Shown here: piece after piece, positions 10,495 through 19,016 of the stretch
Layout: every line of letters begins with the position of its first letter
How positions within the stretch are numbered: position 1 is the stretch's first letter
Assembly (NCBI RefSeq): GCF_900095885.1
Contig: NZ_LT615367.1
Coordinates: 3,968,001-4,032,000 of the forward strand
Length of the DNA: 64,000 bases
Reading direction: 5' to 3'
Source of the DNA: Dickeya aquatica
GTDB taxonomy: Bacteria; Pseudomonadota; Gammaproteobacteria; Enterobacterales; Enterobacteriaceae
The notes under the pieces: generated by a model
Database searches by the model: none
Seen by the model: only the letters and a program-made list of their open reading frames with translations
Told to the model about the DNA's origin: nothing
Made by a program: the position numbers and the translations under genes

Positions 10495-11232
10495 TTAATT
10501 TGGATTCATAGGGAAAATCCCCTGCACCGCAATACAGGCCGTTAAGCCGACACTGGGATTGCGCACGCTAAATGGCGTCCCGCCCGTATTGGCGTTAATG
10601 GTTACACCACTCAGGGTTCCGAGGCTAAATGGTACGCCAAAAGGCTTTAACGTCGCGTTGGTGGCAGCATTACTGTAAATTTTCGCAGGCGAATCAGTGC
10701 CACCAATAGGGCTTAAATCAAACGATGGCGATGTACCCGCCAATGATACGGTGTTACCGGGTACGTTGGTGGTGGCCGCACCGGTAACAACTGGAATGGC
10801 GACAGATGCCGTACCCGTCAGAGAGGAATTGGGGGAAAGGGTCGCCGGGTGTATATGCGGCGCGACATTATTGGCCGTTAATGCCACATTCTCTGCACCA
10901 TACGTCTGCCCTAGCGCAACGTTTGACAGGCCCGGCCCTTGCCCTGTGCCCGCCACTACGCGACTACGTAAATCAGGCAGCCCAAAGGTGCCTTGCGCCT
11001 GCGATCCCCCCCAGGTATACCCCACCAGAGCATAAAGCGCCTGATATTGGTTGATAGGGACTAATTGGCCATTTGCGCGAAGGTAGCCATCAGGACAATA
11101 GCTCGTCACCATATAGCAAACAGACCCTACATAAGGCTCGGCAGCACAAGCCATTACTGATGTCGGGAGCATGGCAAAACCTAATGCGCCGGCAAGAACT
11201 GATTTGACAAACAAACGCTGTACTCGCTTCAT
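10495..11232 (-). CDS. Sec-exported phage-tail-collar-domain protein (MdpB-like)
   Basis: The protein has 245 residues from ATG 11232, chosen because AAGGAG lies 8 bases upstream; a GTG at 11241 would overlap that site. The N-terminus is a clear signal peptide (basic MKRVQR, hydrophobic core, likely cleavage around SVMA-CAA). The mature part begins with a tail-collar domain: the segment CPDGYLRANGQLVPINQYQA and GTFGLPDLRSRVVAGTGQGP are hallmarks of the Collar family, best known from phage tail fibres and so-called microcystin-dependent proteins. The rest is Gly/Ala/Thr-rich with few charges and ends in a hydrophobic IFPMNPN segment. No phage gene is nearby. Between the adaptor operon and the giant gene it may be a secreted partner or a second cargo. 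Function unknown. Confidence 0.82.
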   Translation of the reverse strand: MKRVQRLFVKSVLAGALGFAMLPTSVMACAAEPYVGSVCYMVTSYCPDGYLRANGQLVPINQYQALYALVGYTWGGSQAQGTFGLPDLRSRVVAGTGQGPGLSNVALGQTYGAENVALTANNVAPHIHPATLSPNSSLTGTASVAIPVVTGAATTNVPGNTVSLAGTSPSFDLSPIGGTDSPAKIYSNAATNATLKPFGVPFSLGTLSGVTINANTGGTPFSVRNPSVGLTACIAVQGIFPMNPN

Positions 11233-11510
11233 ACACACCACTCCTTGAGAGATAATAACTTCATCGAATAGTGAAAAACATCTAATTACTTAAAGCATGC
11301 TATTGATTTTCATAATGAAAACCGGCACACGAAAAATGCAAAAAAGATGTAAAACAGCGGAACAATGACGCGTCAAATAACAGTGTTAATATAGTTCAAT
11401 CAGATAAATCTTACTTGCCGACAGATAACATTTCCTTGTATTACCCCTAAAAAACGTAAGAAATTTTGGATAATTATTACAGTGAGCACCGTTACAGTCA
11501 CCGTCCTTAA
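11233..11510. other. Gene-free spacer within the export cluster
   Basis: This AT-rich stretch of 278 bases separates the adaptor operon from the collar-protein gene. No credible gene or strong hairpin was seen. Its base composition suggests a promoter for the collar gene, but no pair of consensus hexamers stands out. Confidence 0.4.
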
Positions 11511-13616
11511 TCAAAACCCGCTCTCCCGAATTCCCAGCGCCATCAGCCGACGCCACACCGCGCCGAGAATCGACTCTTTTTCCCCTTCCAGCATCACGCT
11601 GCCGCGCAGTGGTTGCCTCGGCAGTTGCCGCTCGCCAATCACGCTAAAGCGCACACCGTACTGAGCCTGCGCGGGCTGAGGGAGGCGCTCACTGTTACGT
11701 CGTACCGCAACAGGCCCGCCATGATCGGACGCCAGCAGCTCTTGCTGAAGGTAAGCACTGCCGGTCGGGGCGATTTCCTCAAGCCTCACGGTTAGCGCCG
11801 GGAACATCGGGTCATCGGCAATAAAGGTGCCTTGCTGGCCTGTATGCACCCGGCTGAGTGACTGTTCAGGCACATAGCCCTGAAGCTTGCCTCTACCGGG
11901 TTCAACCACGCGCAACAGGGGCAGGTCTGTCGTCAGCCAGCGATCGCGCGACAACGCCCAGGCGATATCTCTGACCTGGCCTGCCTGTGGCGCGACGATC
12001 GTCAGGCGCTGGCGCTGCGCCGCCAGCCCGCGATAACGCGCCAGCGACTCGGCCAACTGACGGCTTACCACCTCGGTTTCGCTGGCCGTTTCCTGGCGCA
12101 CCGCGGCGCGCAGTAATTTCTGCTGCAACACCGCGACCTGCTGACGTTCGATGGACAAGCGGTATTCCAGATCCGACGAATAAAGCGTCAGCAGCACCTC
12201 TCCGGCCTGCACGCTCTGGCCTTCAGCCACCGGCACAGCCTGCACTTGCGCGCTCACCGGGGCATACAACACGCTGACATTTTCAGCGCCAAGCACCGCA
12301 GGAATACGCACACTGCCGCGCCACGGGTAGAACAACAGCAGGCCACACAGACCCACCATCAGCAGAGTTCGAATCCGGGCTACCGGGTGCGAAAGACGTC
12401 GCATAGACCACCACACAGAGGCTTCCTTGAGTATCGGAAGCGCGATAAACCAGCCGATTTCCACCAGCATCAGGCCAATGCCAACCACCTTGATAAAAAA
12501 GTGATACACCACCAGCGCAATGCCGAAAAACAGGAAGAAACGCCACACCCATGAGGCATACCCCCACAACAGCAATTTACGCTGCATGGCAGGCGACCAG
12601 GTTTCCGGTGCCGCCTGACCATAACCAAACAGCAGTTCACGCAACCGCCAGCGGCACAATGCATAAGCCCGCGACTGTAAATTCTCCACCCGCCAGGCAT
12701 CACTCAACAGAAAATAACCGTCGAAGCGCATCAGCGGATTCAGGTTAATCATCAGCGTGGTTATCCATGTCACCCCCGACAACATAAATGCCGCGGTACG
12801 CAGCGGGCCGTCATCCAGCAGTGACCACACCAGCAACGCCACCGCCGCCAGCATCAGCTCAGCCAAAATACCACCGGCGCTAATCAACAGACGGGCGCGG
12901 TTATCGCGCACACGCCAGGCATCCGACACATCGGTATAAAACAGCGGGAATAACACGATGAACGCCACACCCATGGTTTGCACCCGGCAGCCAGCACGTT
13001 TTGCCATAAAGGCATGGCCGAGTTCATGCACAAATTTGGCGAAAACCAGCGCACAGCCAAACGTCATCATGCCCGGCAAACTGAATAAATGCGGGAAACC
13101 GTGGGTATAACGCACCCAGTCGCGGCTCACCAGGAATACGCCACATAGCAGAATCAACGGCAATAACAGGCGCAAACACGGCCCGCCGATACGCTGTAAC
13201 CACGGCCAGCAACGGTTAAGTAACGGGTCTGGCCGCCATAGCGGAATGCGAAAAAACAGATATTGATGCAGCAGCGTTTTCCACAGGCTCACGCGAAAAT
13301 GCGCGGCCTTAAACACATACCCCAGCCGTTGCTGTGGGTCGCTGGCGGCGATCAGGTCATGAGTGCGTAGAAAGCGCAGTAACTGCGCCAGCTCGTTTTC
13401 CTGCACAGGTAAGCCGGGCTCAAGGTTCGCCGCCGCCAGCACCGCCTGAGGGTGGCGTAAAGACCAGTGACGCAGCAGCCGCATCGCCGCGGGGGTTAAT
13501 TTGAAATACTGGCCTGTCACCGGATCAGAGAGCACCCATTGTGGCGCACCATCAAGACTGGTGGCAGACGTCACCACCTGCAAGTCGCCCCGCAATACCG
13601 GCAGCAGTTCACTCAT
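11511..13616 (-). CDS. PqqD-like / M50 site-2 protease / HlyD adaptor fusion
   Basis: The protein has 701 residues and three parts. Residues 1-95 (GAPQWVLSDPVTGQYFKLTP... then LAQLLRFLRTHDLI) resemble the PqqD/RRE winged-helix fold. Residues about 140-430 are a multi-pass membrane M50 metalloprotease: HELGH with His197, Glu198 and His201, and LNPLMRFDGYF with Asp299 as the predicted third zinc ligand. Residues about 450-700 form a HlyD/AcrA-like adaptor with the biotinyl-lipoyl half-motif APVSAQVQAVPVAEGQSVQA, a helical hairpin, and a returning barrel. The ATG overlaps the preceding stop (ATGA). M50-adaptor fusions are known in proteobacteria; their role is mostly undefined. Here it may process or gate the cargo. 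The PqqD call is by eye. Confidence 0.85.
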   Translation of the reverse strand: MSELLPVLRGDLQVVTSATSLDGAPQWVLSDPVTGQYFKLTPAAMRLLRHWSLRHPQAVLAAANLEPGLPVQENELAQLLRFLRTHDLIAASDPQQRLGYVFKAAHFRVSLWKTLLHQYLFFRIPLWRPDPLLNRCWPWLQRIGGPCLRLLLPLILLCGVFLVSRDWVRYTHGFPHLFSLPGMMTFGCALVFAKFVHELGHAFMAKRAGCRVQTMGVAFIVLFPLFYTDVSDAWRVRDNRARLLISAGGILAELMLAAVALLVWSLLDDGPLRTAAFMLSGVTWITTLMINLNPLMRFDGYFLLSDAWRVENLQSRAYALCRWRLRELLFGYGQAAPETWSPAMQRKLLLWGYASWVWRFFLFFGIALVVYHFFIKVVGIGLMLVEIGWFIALPILKEASVWWSMRRLSHPVARIRTLLMVGLCGLLLFYPWRGSVRIPAVLGAENVSVLYAPVSAQVQAVPVAEGQSVQAGEVLLTLYSSDLEYRLSIERQQVAVLQQKLLRAAVRQETASETEVVSRQLAESLARYRGLAAQRQRLTIVAPQAGQVRDIAWALSRDRWLTTDLPLLRVVEPGRGKLQGYVPEQSLSRVHTGQQGTFIADDPMFPALTVRLEEIAPTGSAYLQQELLASDHGGPVAVRRNSERLPQPAQAQYGVRFSVIGERQLPRQPLRGSVMLEGEKESILGAVWRRLMALGIRESGF

Positions 13617-14953
13617 ATCCCCACCGATTGACGCAACACCGCCAGTGGCCGCCGGAACAGGTACACCGCCAGCGGCACATCATCACCAGACAGTTTGGCC
13701 GTACCGCGCAACCCGATACGCGGAGCCACATCATCAAAACGGGCATCGAGCCGATATGCCAGATTCCCGGCTGGCGTCAGTTCCGACTCATACGCCGATC
13801 GCACCAGGGTCGCACGGTGCGGGATCACCGGGTCGCTATCAAGAAATAACGTCACGCTCGCCTGCGGCGGCAGATGGATAGCATCGCCAACATCCAGCTC
13901 AATACGCAGCGACACCGACGCCGGGTCAGCCAGTTCCATCAGGCGCTCACCGGTGCGCACCGGTTTGCCTATCCAGCGTTCGTCATCAGCAAATACCGCA
14001 ATGCCATCACGAGCGGCGCGCACCTCGGCACGCCCCAGCAAGGCCGTGGCATAATCCCGCTCGGCCCGCTTTTGCGCCACCTGTGCAGCCAGAAAATCCA
14101 GCCGCGCTTTGGAGTCCGAGTCCTGAAAGGCTCGCTGTGCGCTGGCCCGGTATTCTGCCTCAGCCACATTGAGCGCACGCTCGGCCACATCGGCCTGTGC
14201 TTTTAGCGTCGTGTCGTCAAAACGCACCAGCAATTCACCTTTATGCACCGTCTGGTTTGGCCGCACCGCAAACGACTGAATGACGCCATCCAGAGGCGCG
14301 GCAATCACCTGGCCGTTAAACGGAATGACCTCCGATGGTGCCAGCACCGACTGACGCACCGGAATACACAAAACGCCCGTCAGCACCAGACAAGCCAGCG
14401 CGCCTTTCCAGCGCCAGCGAGTGCGCTGCCACACCCGCTGCGGCTCCAGCGCCAGCCAGGCATGGCTAAACGCCTGAGCCAGTCGCTCCGCCAATATTTG
14501 CTCGGCAGGCTGCCACGGCTGTTCTTTGGCATACCAGATGCCGCCAAACACTCTGCCCTGCCGGTCTTTTAACGGCGACCACAACACCTCCGGGGCCGAT
14601 AACGCCTGCCAGTCAGCACGGCTGTGTTCATCAAGCGTCATGGCATCAACGATGCCGCAGGTTGGTAATTGTGCCTCGTTGCGCTGTGCACAGGCGCGTT
14701 CGATAAACGCCACAAACGGCGCATGAGGGGCGGGCTGAGTCACCCCCGTTACCGCCCGCACCCGGCCGTTAATCACCAGTGCAGCATGGCGAAAACCAAA
14801 CAATGCCTGAGTGTCGTTAACGATGCAGTAGCCTAACGCCTCTGCGTTACTGGCTGCGCGCGCCTGATGCTCAATATCCAGAAAGCGGGCAAACACCCGC
14901 TCGCTGGAAGCCTGTGCGGGTGTGGCAGAAGAACAGGGGGAAGAGGAGGTCAC
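13613..14953 (-). CDS. GAF-domain / HlyD-type membrane fusion protein
   Basis: The protein has 446 residues from GTG 14953, which overlaps the previous stop by 4 bases. Residues about 24-165 look like a cytoplasmic GAF domain (ending VLWSPLKDRQGRVFGGIWY and an amphipathic helix). One membrane segment lies at about 184-200 (ALACLVLTGVLCIPV). Residues 205-446 are a HlyD/AcrA-like adaptor: VIAAPLDGVIQSFAVRPNQT with KGELLVRFDD, a short coiled-coil hairpin, and a returning lipoyl/beta-barrel part. GAF domains bind small molecules or mediate contacts, so a cytoplasmic input could modulate the periplasmic adaptor; this is inference. No ATP-binding motif is present. It lies in the middle of a translationally coupled three-gene operon. 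Confidence 0.83.
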   Translation of the reverse strand: MTSSSPCSSATPAQASSERVFARFLDIEHQARAASNAEALGYCIVNDTQALFGFRHAALVINGRVRAVTGVTQPAPHAPFVAFIERACAQRNEAQLPTCGIVDAMTLDEHSRADWQALSAPEVLWSPLKDRQGRVFGGIWYAKEQPWQPAEQILAERLAQAFSHAWLALEPQRVWQRTRWRWKGALACLVLTGVLCIPVRQSVLAPSEVIPFNGQVIAAPLDGVIQSFAVRPNQTVHKGELLVRFDDTTLKAQADVAERALNVAEAEYRASAQRAFQDSDSKARLDFLAAQVAQKRAERDYATALLGRAEVRAARDGIAVFADDERWIGKPVRTGERLMELADPASVSLRIELDVGDAIHLPPQASVTLFLDSDPVIPHRATLVRSAYESELTPAGNLAYRLDARFDDVAPRIGLRGTAKLSGDDVPLAVYLFRRPLAVLRQSVGI

Positions 14954-15753
14954 GGTTGCTCCGGAAAATGCGCCGAGCCACTCATACCAGCCATCAAGGC
15001 GTTATCTTTGGTGTCGATAACCCCGGTCAGGCTTAAAGTCTGGCTGCTTTCATCAATGCGCGCCCCCAGCCTGACGATGCGAGCCTGAAGCGGCTTGCCG
15101 GTTTCATCCGGTGTGAAGGTAAAAATCAGCCCCGGCTTGAGCCTCGCCAGCCAGCGCGAAGGCACCAGCAGATTAATTTCCAGATTGTGATTATTCACCA
15201 CATCCAGCACCGGTGCGCCCGCAGGCACGCTCTCATAAGCCTGCGCCCGCCGCCTGACCACTTGCCCGTCAAACGGCGCAGATACGCGACAACGGCTGGT
15301 TTGAATCTGATAGACCTGGCTTTCGGCCTGAGCCTGCGCAAGGCGAGCGGCAGAAAGCGCCACCGCATGTTTACCGACCGATTTTAACTGCGATAGTTGC
15401 TGATTCTGGCTTAATTCCGCCTCGGCCGCCCGTGCCGCTGCCTGTGAGGCGGCCAACTGGGCCTGATAAATGGCACAGTCAAAACGCGCCAGCAAATCCC
15501 CTTTTTTGAATGACTCCCCTTCCCTGAGCGGCATGTCCACTATTCGTCCGGCCAAATCGCTGGATAAGGTCGCTTGCTCGACCGCCACCAACATACCGCG
15601 CACCTGATTATCGGCTGATGCGTTGACCAAAGCGGGGTGAGAGGTCGTGCTTAATAATGGGTCATCGGCCCATGCCTGCGCCTGATAGCCACTGAGGCAC
15701 AGCGCGAACAACGCGAAAAACCGATGCAACGCACAATGATTAACACGCTTCAC
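14950..15753 (-). CDS. Periplasmic HlyD/AcrA-type adaptor protein
   Basis: The protein has 267 residues from GTG 15753 with an AGG-rich ribosome site upstream. The N-terminal hydrophobic segment (FFALFALCLSGYQAQA-WA) is a probable cleavable Sec signal. The mature protein has the classical adaptor layout: beta-barrel/lipoyl half (VEQATLSSDLAGRIVDMPL, EGESFKKGDLLARFD), an Ala/Gln-rich helical hairpin at about 95-145, the second lipoyl half (CRVSAPFDGQVVRR) and a C-terminal barrel. It is short for an RND adaptor and no RND pump is near. It is the first gene of the operon with the GAF- and M50-linked adaptors, so three different adaptor proteins would serve one channel. Confidence 0.87.
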   Translation of the reverse strand: MKRVNHCALHRFFALFALCLSGYQAQAWADDPLLSTTSHPALVNASADNQVRGMLVAVEQATLSSDLAGRIVDMPLREGESFKKGDLLARFDCAIYQAQLAASQAAARAAEAELSQNQQLSQLKSVGKHAVALSAARLAQAQAESQVYQIQTSRCRVSAPFDGQVVRRRAQAYESVPAGAPVLDVVNNHNLEINLLVPSRWLARLKPGLIFTFTPDETGKPLQARIVRLGARIDESSQTLSLTGVIDTKDNALMAGMSGSAHFPEQP

Positions 15754-15854
15754 ATTAGCCTGCCTTAATGCTTACAACGGTGTGTGTAAATCAGCCTGCA
15801 TAATCAGAAACAACAGGCTGAATATTCACTGATTAGCCATAATTTATGCATGGA

Positions 15855-15860
15855 ATTATA
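15855..15860 (-). promoter_or_regulatory. Candidate -10 element of the adaptor operon
   Basis: A consensus TATAAT on the minus strand lies about 100 bases upstream of the first adaptor gene. No good -35 hexamer lies at 17-base spacing (a TTGTCA lies too far at 23), so this is only a partial promoter match. Confidence 0.35.
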
Positions 15861-15958
15861 GTAGACCAGCCCTGGCAGAAAGGTGACAAAAGCTAAAAAA
15901 CGATTGATGAATTTGCTATCGCGTACCCGTCACAGGGGAATGCGGTAAATCTCAGGCA

Positions 15959-15985
15959 CAAAAAAACCACCTTTCGGTGGTTTCT
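15959..15985 (-). terminator. Rho-independent terminator of tRNA-Gly
   Basis: An 8-bp stem, AAACCACC / GGTGGTTT with a CTTTCG-type loop region, is followed on the minus strand by an uninterrupted T-run. It lies about 40 bases beyond the tRNA CCA end. Confidence 0.85.
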
Positions 15986-16021
15986 TGTCGTTATACAGAC
16001 AGTTGTCTTTATAACGGAATT

Positions 16022-16097
<76 letters not shown>

Positions 16098-16144
16098 TTG
16101 GGTGGACATTACGCGGCGCACTGCGTCGTCGTTATGTGGGGCGC

Positions 16145-16172
16145 ATTATACGAAAAACGGCTTGCCGTGCAA
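16145..16172 (-). promoter_or_regulatory. Promoter of tRNA-Gly
   Basis: On the minus strand TTGCAC (16172-16167) and TATAAT (16150-16145) are separated by 16 bases. A GC-rich discriminator (GCGCCCC) follows, as expected for a stringently controlled stable-RNA promoter. Confidence 0.75.
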
Positions 16173-16283
16173 CCCCTGAAACACAAAACACCGTGCGTTC
16201 GCTTGCAAAAGCGGCAATGTGAAGAAAAAAACTGCGATATGGCAGCGTCTCAGCACGGTATTTTTGATTAAAGCGAGCTCCAT

Positions 16284-16826
16284 TTACAGCTGGATAAAAT
16301 GCTCGCGGTAGTAGGCCAGTTCCGCAACAGACTCCCGAATATCATCCAGCGCCTGATGGGTATTACGCTTTTTAAAACCCGCTAACATGTCAGGTTTCCA
16401 GCGGCGCGCCAGTTCTTTAAGCGTGCTGACATCCAGATAACGGTAGTGGAAATAGGCTTCCAGCTCCGGCATGTAGCGGAACAGGAAACGGCGATCCTGC
16501 CCGATGCTGTTGCCACAAATCGGCGATTTTCCCGCCGGCACCCATTGTTGCAAAAAACGTAAGGTTTCCAGCTCGGCGGCGCGATCATCATAAGCGCTCG
16601 CTTTCACCCGCTCTACCAGCCCGCTGGCGGTGTGGGTACGCACGTTCCAGTCGTCCATCAGCGCCAGTTGGCTATCTGACTGATGTACCGCCAGCGTCGG
16701 GCCTTCGGCCAGAATGTTCAGGTTGGCATCCGTTACCAGCGTGGCGATTTCGATAATGCGATCGCGCTCGGGGTCTAGCCCCGTCATTTCTAAATCAATC
16801 CAGATAAGGTTGTGTTCGTTTACCAT
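16284..16826 (-). CDS. orn: Oligoribonuclease
   Basis: Orn is the DEDDh 3'-5' exonuclease that degrades di- to penta-nucleotides, finishing mRNA decay and clearing pGpG. The first acidic motif is IDLEMTGLD, followed by [11 protein letters not shown] and the final His/Asp region [12 protein letters not shown]. The sequence is nearly identical to E. coli Orn along its length. The start at 16826 gives 180 residues, close to the usual 181, with GGGA about 9 bases upstream. An ATG three codons earlier (16835) has no room for a ribosome site. It is divergent from rsgA, as in E. coli. Confidence 0.97.
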   Translation of the reverse strand: MVNEHNLIWIDLEMTGLDPERDRIIEIATLVTDANLNILAEGPTLAVHQSDSQLALMDDWNVRTHTASGLVERVKASAYDDRAAELETLRFLQQWVPAGKSPICGNSIGQDRRFLFRYMPELEAYFHYRYLDVSTLKELARRWKPDMLAGFKKRNTHQALDDIRESVAELAYYREHFIQL

Positions 16827-16955
16827 TGTTGCCATTCCCGTGGGTGTTTCACCAGCAGGCTAACAGCGCCACCGGCGGTTAATTAAAATAAAATAGCGTG
16901 TATTATAGTCGCTTCCATCGCCACCGGCGATAAGTGCCGAACCAAGAGAGACTGC

Positions 16956-18005
16956 GTGAGTAAAAAGAAACTGTCAAAAGGTCAGCAACGGCGGGTCAGC
17001 GCGAATCACCAGCGCCGCCTGAAGCATGCCGACAGCAAAGTCGAGTGGGATGACAACCAGCTAGGCGAGCCGCAAGACGGCATTATCATCAGCCGTTTTG
17101 GTATGCATGCCGATGTGGAAGCCCCGGATGGTACGCTGCACCGCTGCAATATTCGCCGCACCCTGACCTCACTGGTGACCGGTGACAAAGTGGTCTGGCG
17201 CGCAGGCAGTGAAGCACAGTCTGGTGTTAGTGGGATTGTCGAAGCGGTACACCCACGCCAGTCGGTGTTAACCCGGCCCGACTACTATGACGGCCTGAAA
17301 CCCATCGCGGCGAATATTGACCAAATTGTCATCGTCTCAGCCATTTTGCCGGAATTGTCGCTCAATATTATTGACCGCTATCTGGTGGCGTGCGAAACGC
17401 TGGATGTCGAACCGTTGATCGTGCTGAACAAAACCGACCTGCTTGATGACGAAGGCCGGGCCTTCGTCGAAGAGGTCATGGACATCTACCGCCATCTTGG
17501 CTATCGGGTACTGATGGTTTCAAGCCATACCCAACAAGGGCTCGCCGGGCTGGAAACCGCACTCACCGGGCGTATCAGTATTTTTGCCGGGCAATCAGGC
17601 GTGGGAAAATCCAGCCTGCTCAATGCCCTGCTCTACCCTCAGGGCGCACAGATTCTGGTCAACGACGTGTCTGATAACTCCGGGCTTGGCCAGCACACCA
17701 CCACCGCCGCGCGGCTGTACCACTTCCCACACGGGGGGGATGTTATCGACTCACCGGGGGTGCGCGAGTTTGGCCTGTGGCATCTGGAGCCCGAGCAGGT
17801 CACACAGGGCTTTATCGAATTTCGTGATTATCTGGGCAGTTGTAAATTCCGCGATTGTAAGCATGACACCGACCCTGGCTGCGCTATCCGTGCGGCGCTG
17901 GAGCGCGGCGACATTGCTCCTGAGCGTTTCGATAATTATCACCGCATTCTGGAAAGTATGGCGCAGGTAAAAACGCGTAAATCCTTTTCGGCTCCAGATA
18001 ACTGA
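16956..18005 (+). CDS. rsgA: Ribosome small-subunit assembly GTPase RsgA
   Basis: RsgA is a circularly permuted GTPase that helps mature the 30S subunit and releases RbfA. The 349-residue protein has an N-terminal OB-fold, then GTPase motifs in the permuted order [18 protein letters not shown] (P-loop) and [13 protein letters not shown]-terminal zinc-binding region [14 protein letters not shown] follows. It starts at GTG 16956, consistent with the conserved [13 protein letters not shown] beginning. psd follows after 70 bases on the same strand, the standard enterobacterial arrangement. Confidence 0.96.
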   Translation: MSKKKLSKGQQRRVSANHQRRLKHADSKVEWDDNQLGEPQDGIIISRFGMHADVEAPDGTLHRCNIRRTLTSLVTGDKVVWRAGSEAQSGVSGIVEAVHPRQSVLTRPDYYDGLKPIAANIDQIVIVSAILPELSLNIIDRYLVACETLDVEPLIVLNKTDLLDDEGRAFVEEVMDIYRHLGYRVLMVSSHTQQGLAGLETALTGRISIFAGQSGVGKSSLLNALLYPQGAQILVNDVSDNSGLGQHTTTAARLYHFPHGGDVIDSPGVREFGLWHLEPEQVTQGFIEFRDYLGSCKFRDCKHDTDPGCAIRAALERGDIAPERFDNYHRILESMAQVKTRKSFSAPDN

Positions 18006-18075
18006 CATTTATTGTATCCACCGCTACAATGCGCCCCTTTTTAACGGCGCGCCTTAACACATGACGAGGTTCACT

Positions 18076-18987
18076 GTGCTGGACAGCATCAAGATTGCTC
18101 TACAACATCTGCTCCCCAAAGTCTGGCTGACGCAACTGGCTGGCTGGGCGGCCGAGCGTCAGGCAGGCCTGCTCACCAAACTGGTGATTGACCTGTTTGC
18201 ACGCGTCTACAAAGTCAATATGCAAGAGGCACAGCAGCCTGCTACTGCCTCGTATCGCAGTTTTAACGAATTTTTCGTGCGTCCGCTCAAGCCCGGCATC
18301 CGCCCGGTTGACCCGCTGCCAAACCGACTGGTGTTCCCGGCCGACGGCGCGATTTCCCAATCAGGCGCTATCGACAACGACCTGATTTTACAGGCCAAAG
18401 GGCACAACTACTCCCTCGAAGCATTACTGGCGGGCAATTACATTATTGCCGACCTGTTTCGTGATGGCCTGTTTGTCACCACCTACCTCTCACCGCGTGA
18501 CTACCACCGGGTACACATGCCGTGTGACGGCGTACTGCGCGATATGATTTACGTACCGGGTTCGCTGTTTTCCGTCAACCCGCTCACCGCCGCCAACATC
18601 CCCAACCTGTTTGCCCGTAACGAACGCGTGATTTGCCTGTTTGATACGCCATTCGGGCCGATGGTGCAGATTCTGGTCGGTGCCACCATTGTGGGCAGCA
18701 TTGAAACCGTGTGGGCCGGTGTCGTGACCCCGCCGCGTGAAGGTATCATTAAACGCTGGGCCTACCCGCTGGAAGGTGAAGATGCGGTCATGCTGGAAAA
18801 AGGCGATGAAATGGGCCGCTTCAAGCTGGGCTCAACCGTCATTAACCTGTTTGTGAAAGACAGCATCGAACTGCTGCCGGGGCTGGCAAGCCAGAGCGTC
18901 ACCCGTATGGGCGAAGCGATGGCTCAGGCTATTGATGACAACACCTACACGCCCACGGACGAGCGCAACGGTAACACTACCCCCTGA
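18076..18987 (+). CDS. psd: Phosphatidylserine decarboxylase proenzyme
   Basis: Psd converts phosphatidylserine to phosphatidylethanolamine at the inner membrane. The conserved [11 protein letters not shown] contains the Gly-Ser self-cleavage site that creates the pyruvoyl prosthetic group. The block [13 protein letters not shown] carries the conserved catalytic histidines. The GTG at 18076 ([15 protein letters not shown]) is preferred: it aligns with the E. coli N-terminus and has ACGAGG 6 bases upstream. An in-frame ATG at 18061 lacks a ribosome site. The protein is 303 residues. mscM follows 29 bases later, as in other enterobacteria. Confidence 0.95.
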   Translation: MLDSIKIALQHLLPKVWLTQLAGWAAERQAGLLTKLVIDLFARVYKVNMQEAQQPATASYRSFNEFFVRPLKPGIRPVDPLPNRLVFPADGAISQSGAIDNDLILQAKGHNYSLEALLAGNYIIADLFRDGLFVTTYLSPRDYHRVHMPCDGVLRDMIYVPGSLFSVNPLTAANIPNLFARNERVICLFDTPFGPMVQILVGATIVGSIETVWAGVVTPPREGIIKRWAYPLEGEDAVMLEKGDEMGRFKLGSTVINLFVKDSIELLPGLASQSVTRMGEAMAQAIDDNTYTPTDERNGNTTP

Positions 18988-19016
18988 CCCCACCACTCAG
19001 CCTGAGGAGGCCAGCC

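Noticed and set aside
10495..11232. Reading the collar-domain protein as evidence of a prophage
   Set aside because: No integrase, capsid, terminase or other tail gene is nearby, and it has a Sec signal peptide, unlike phage structural proteins.
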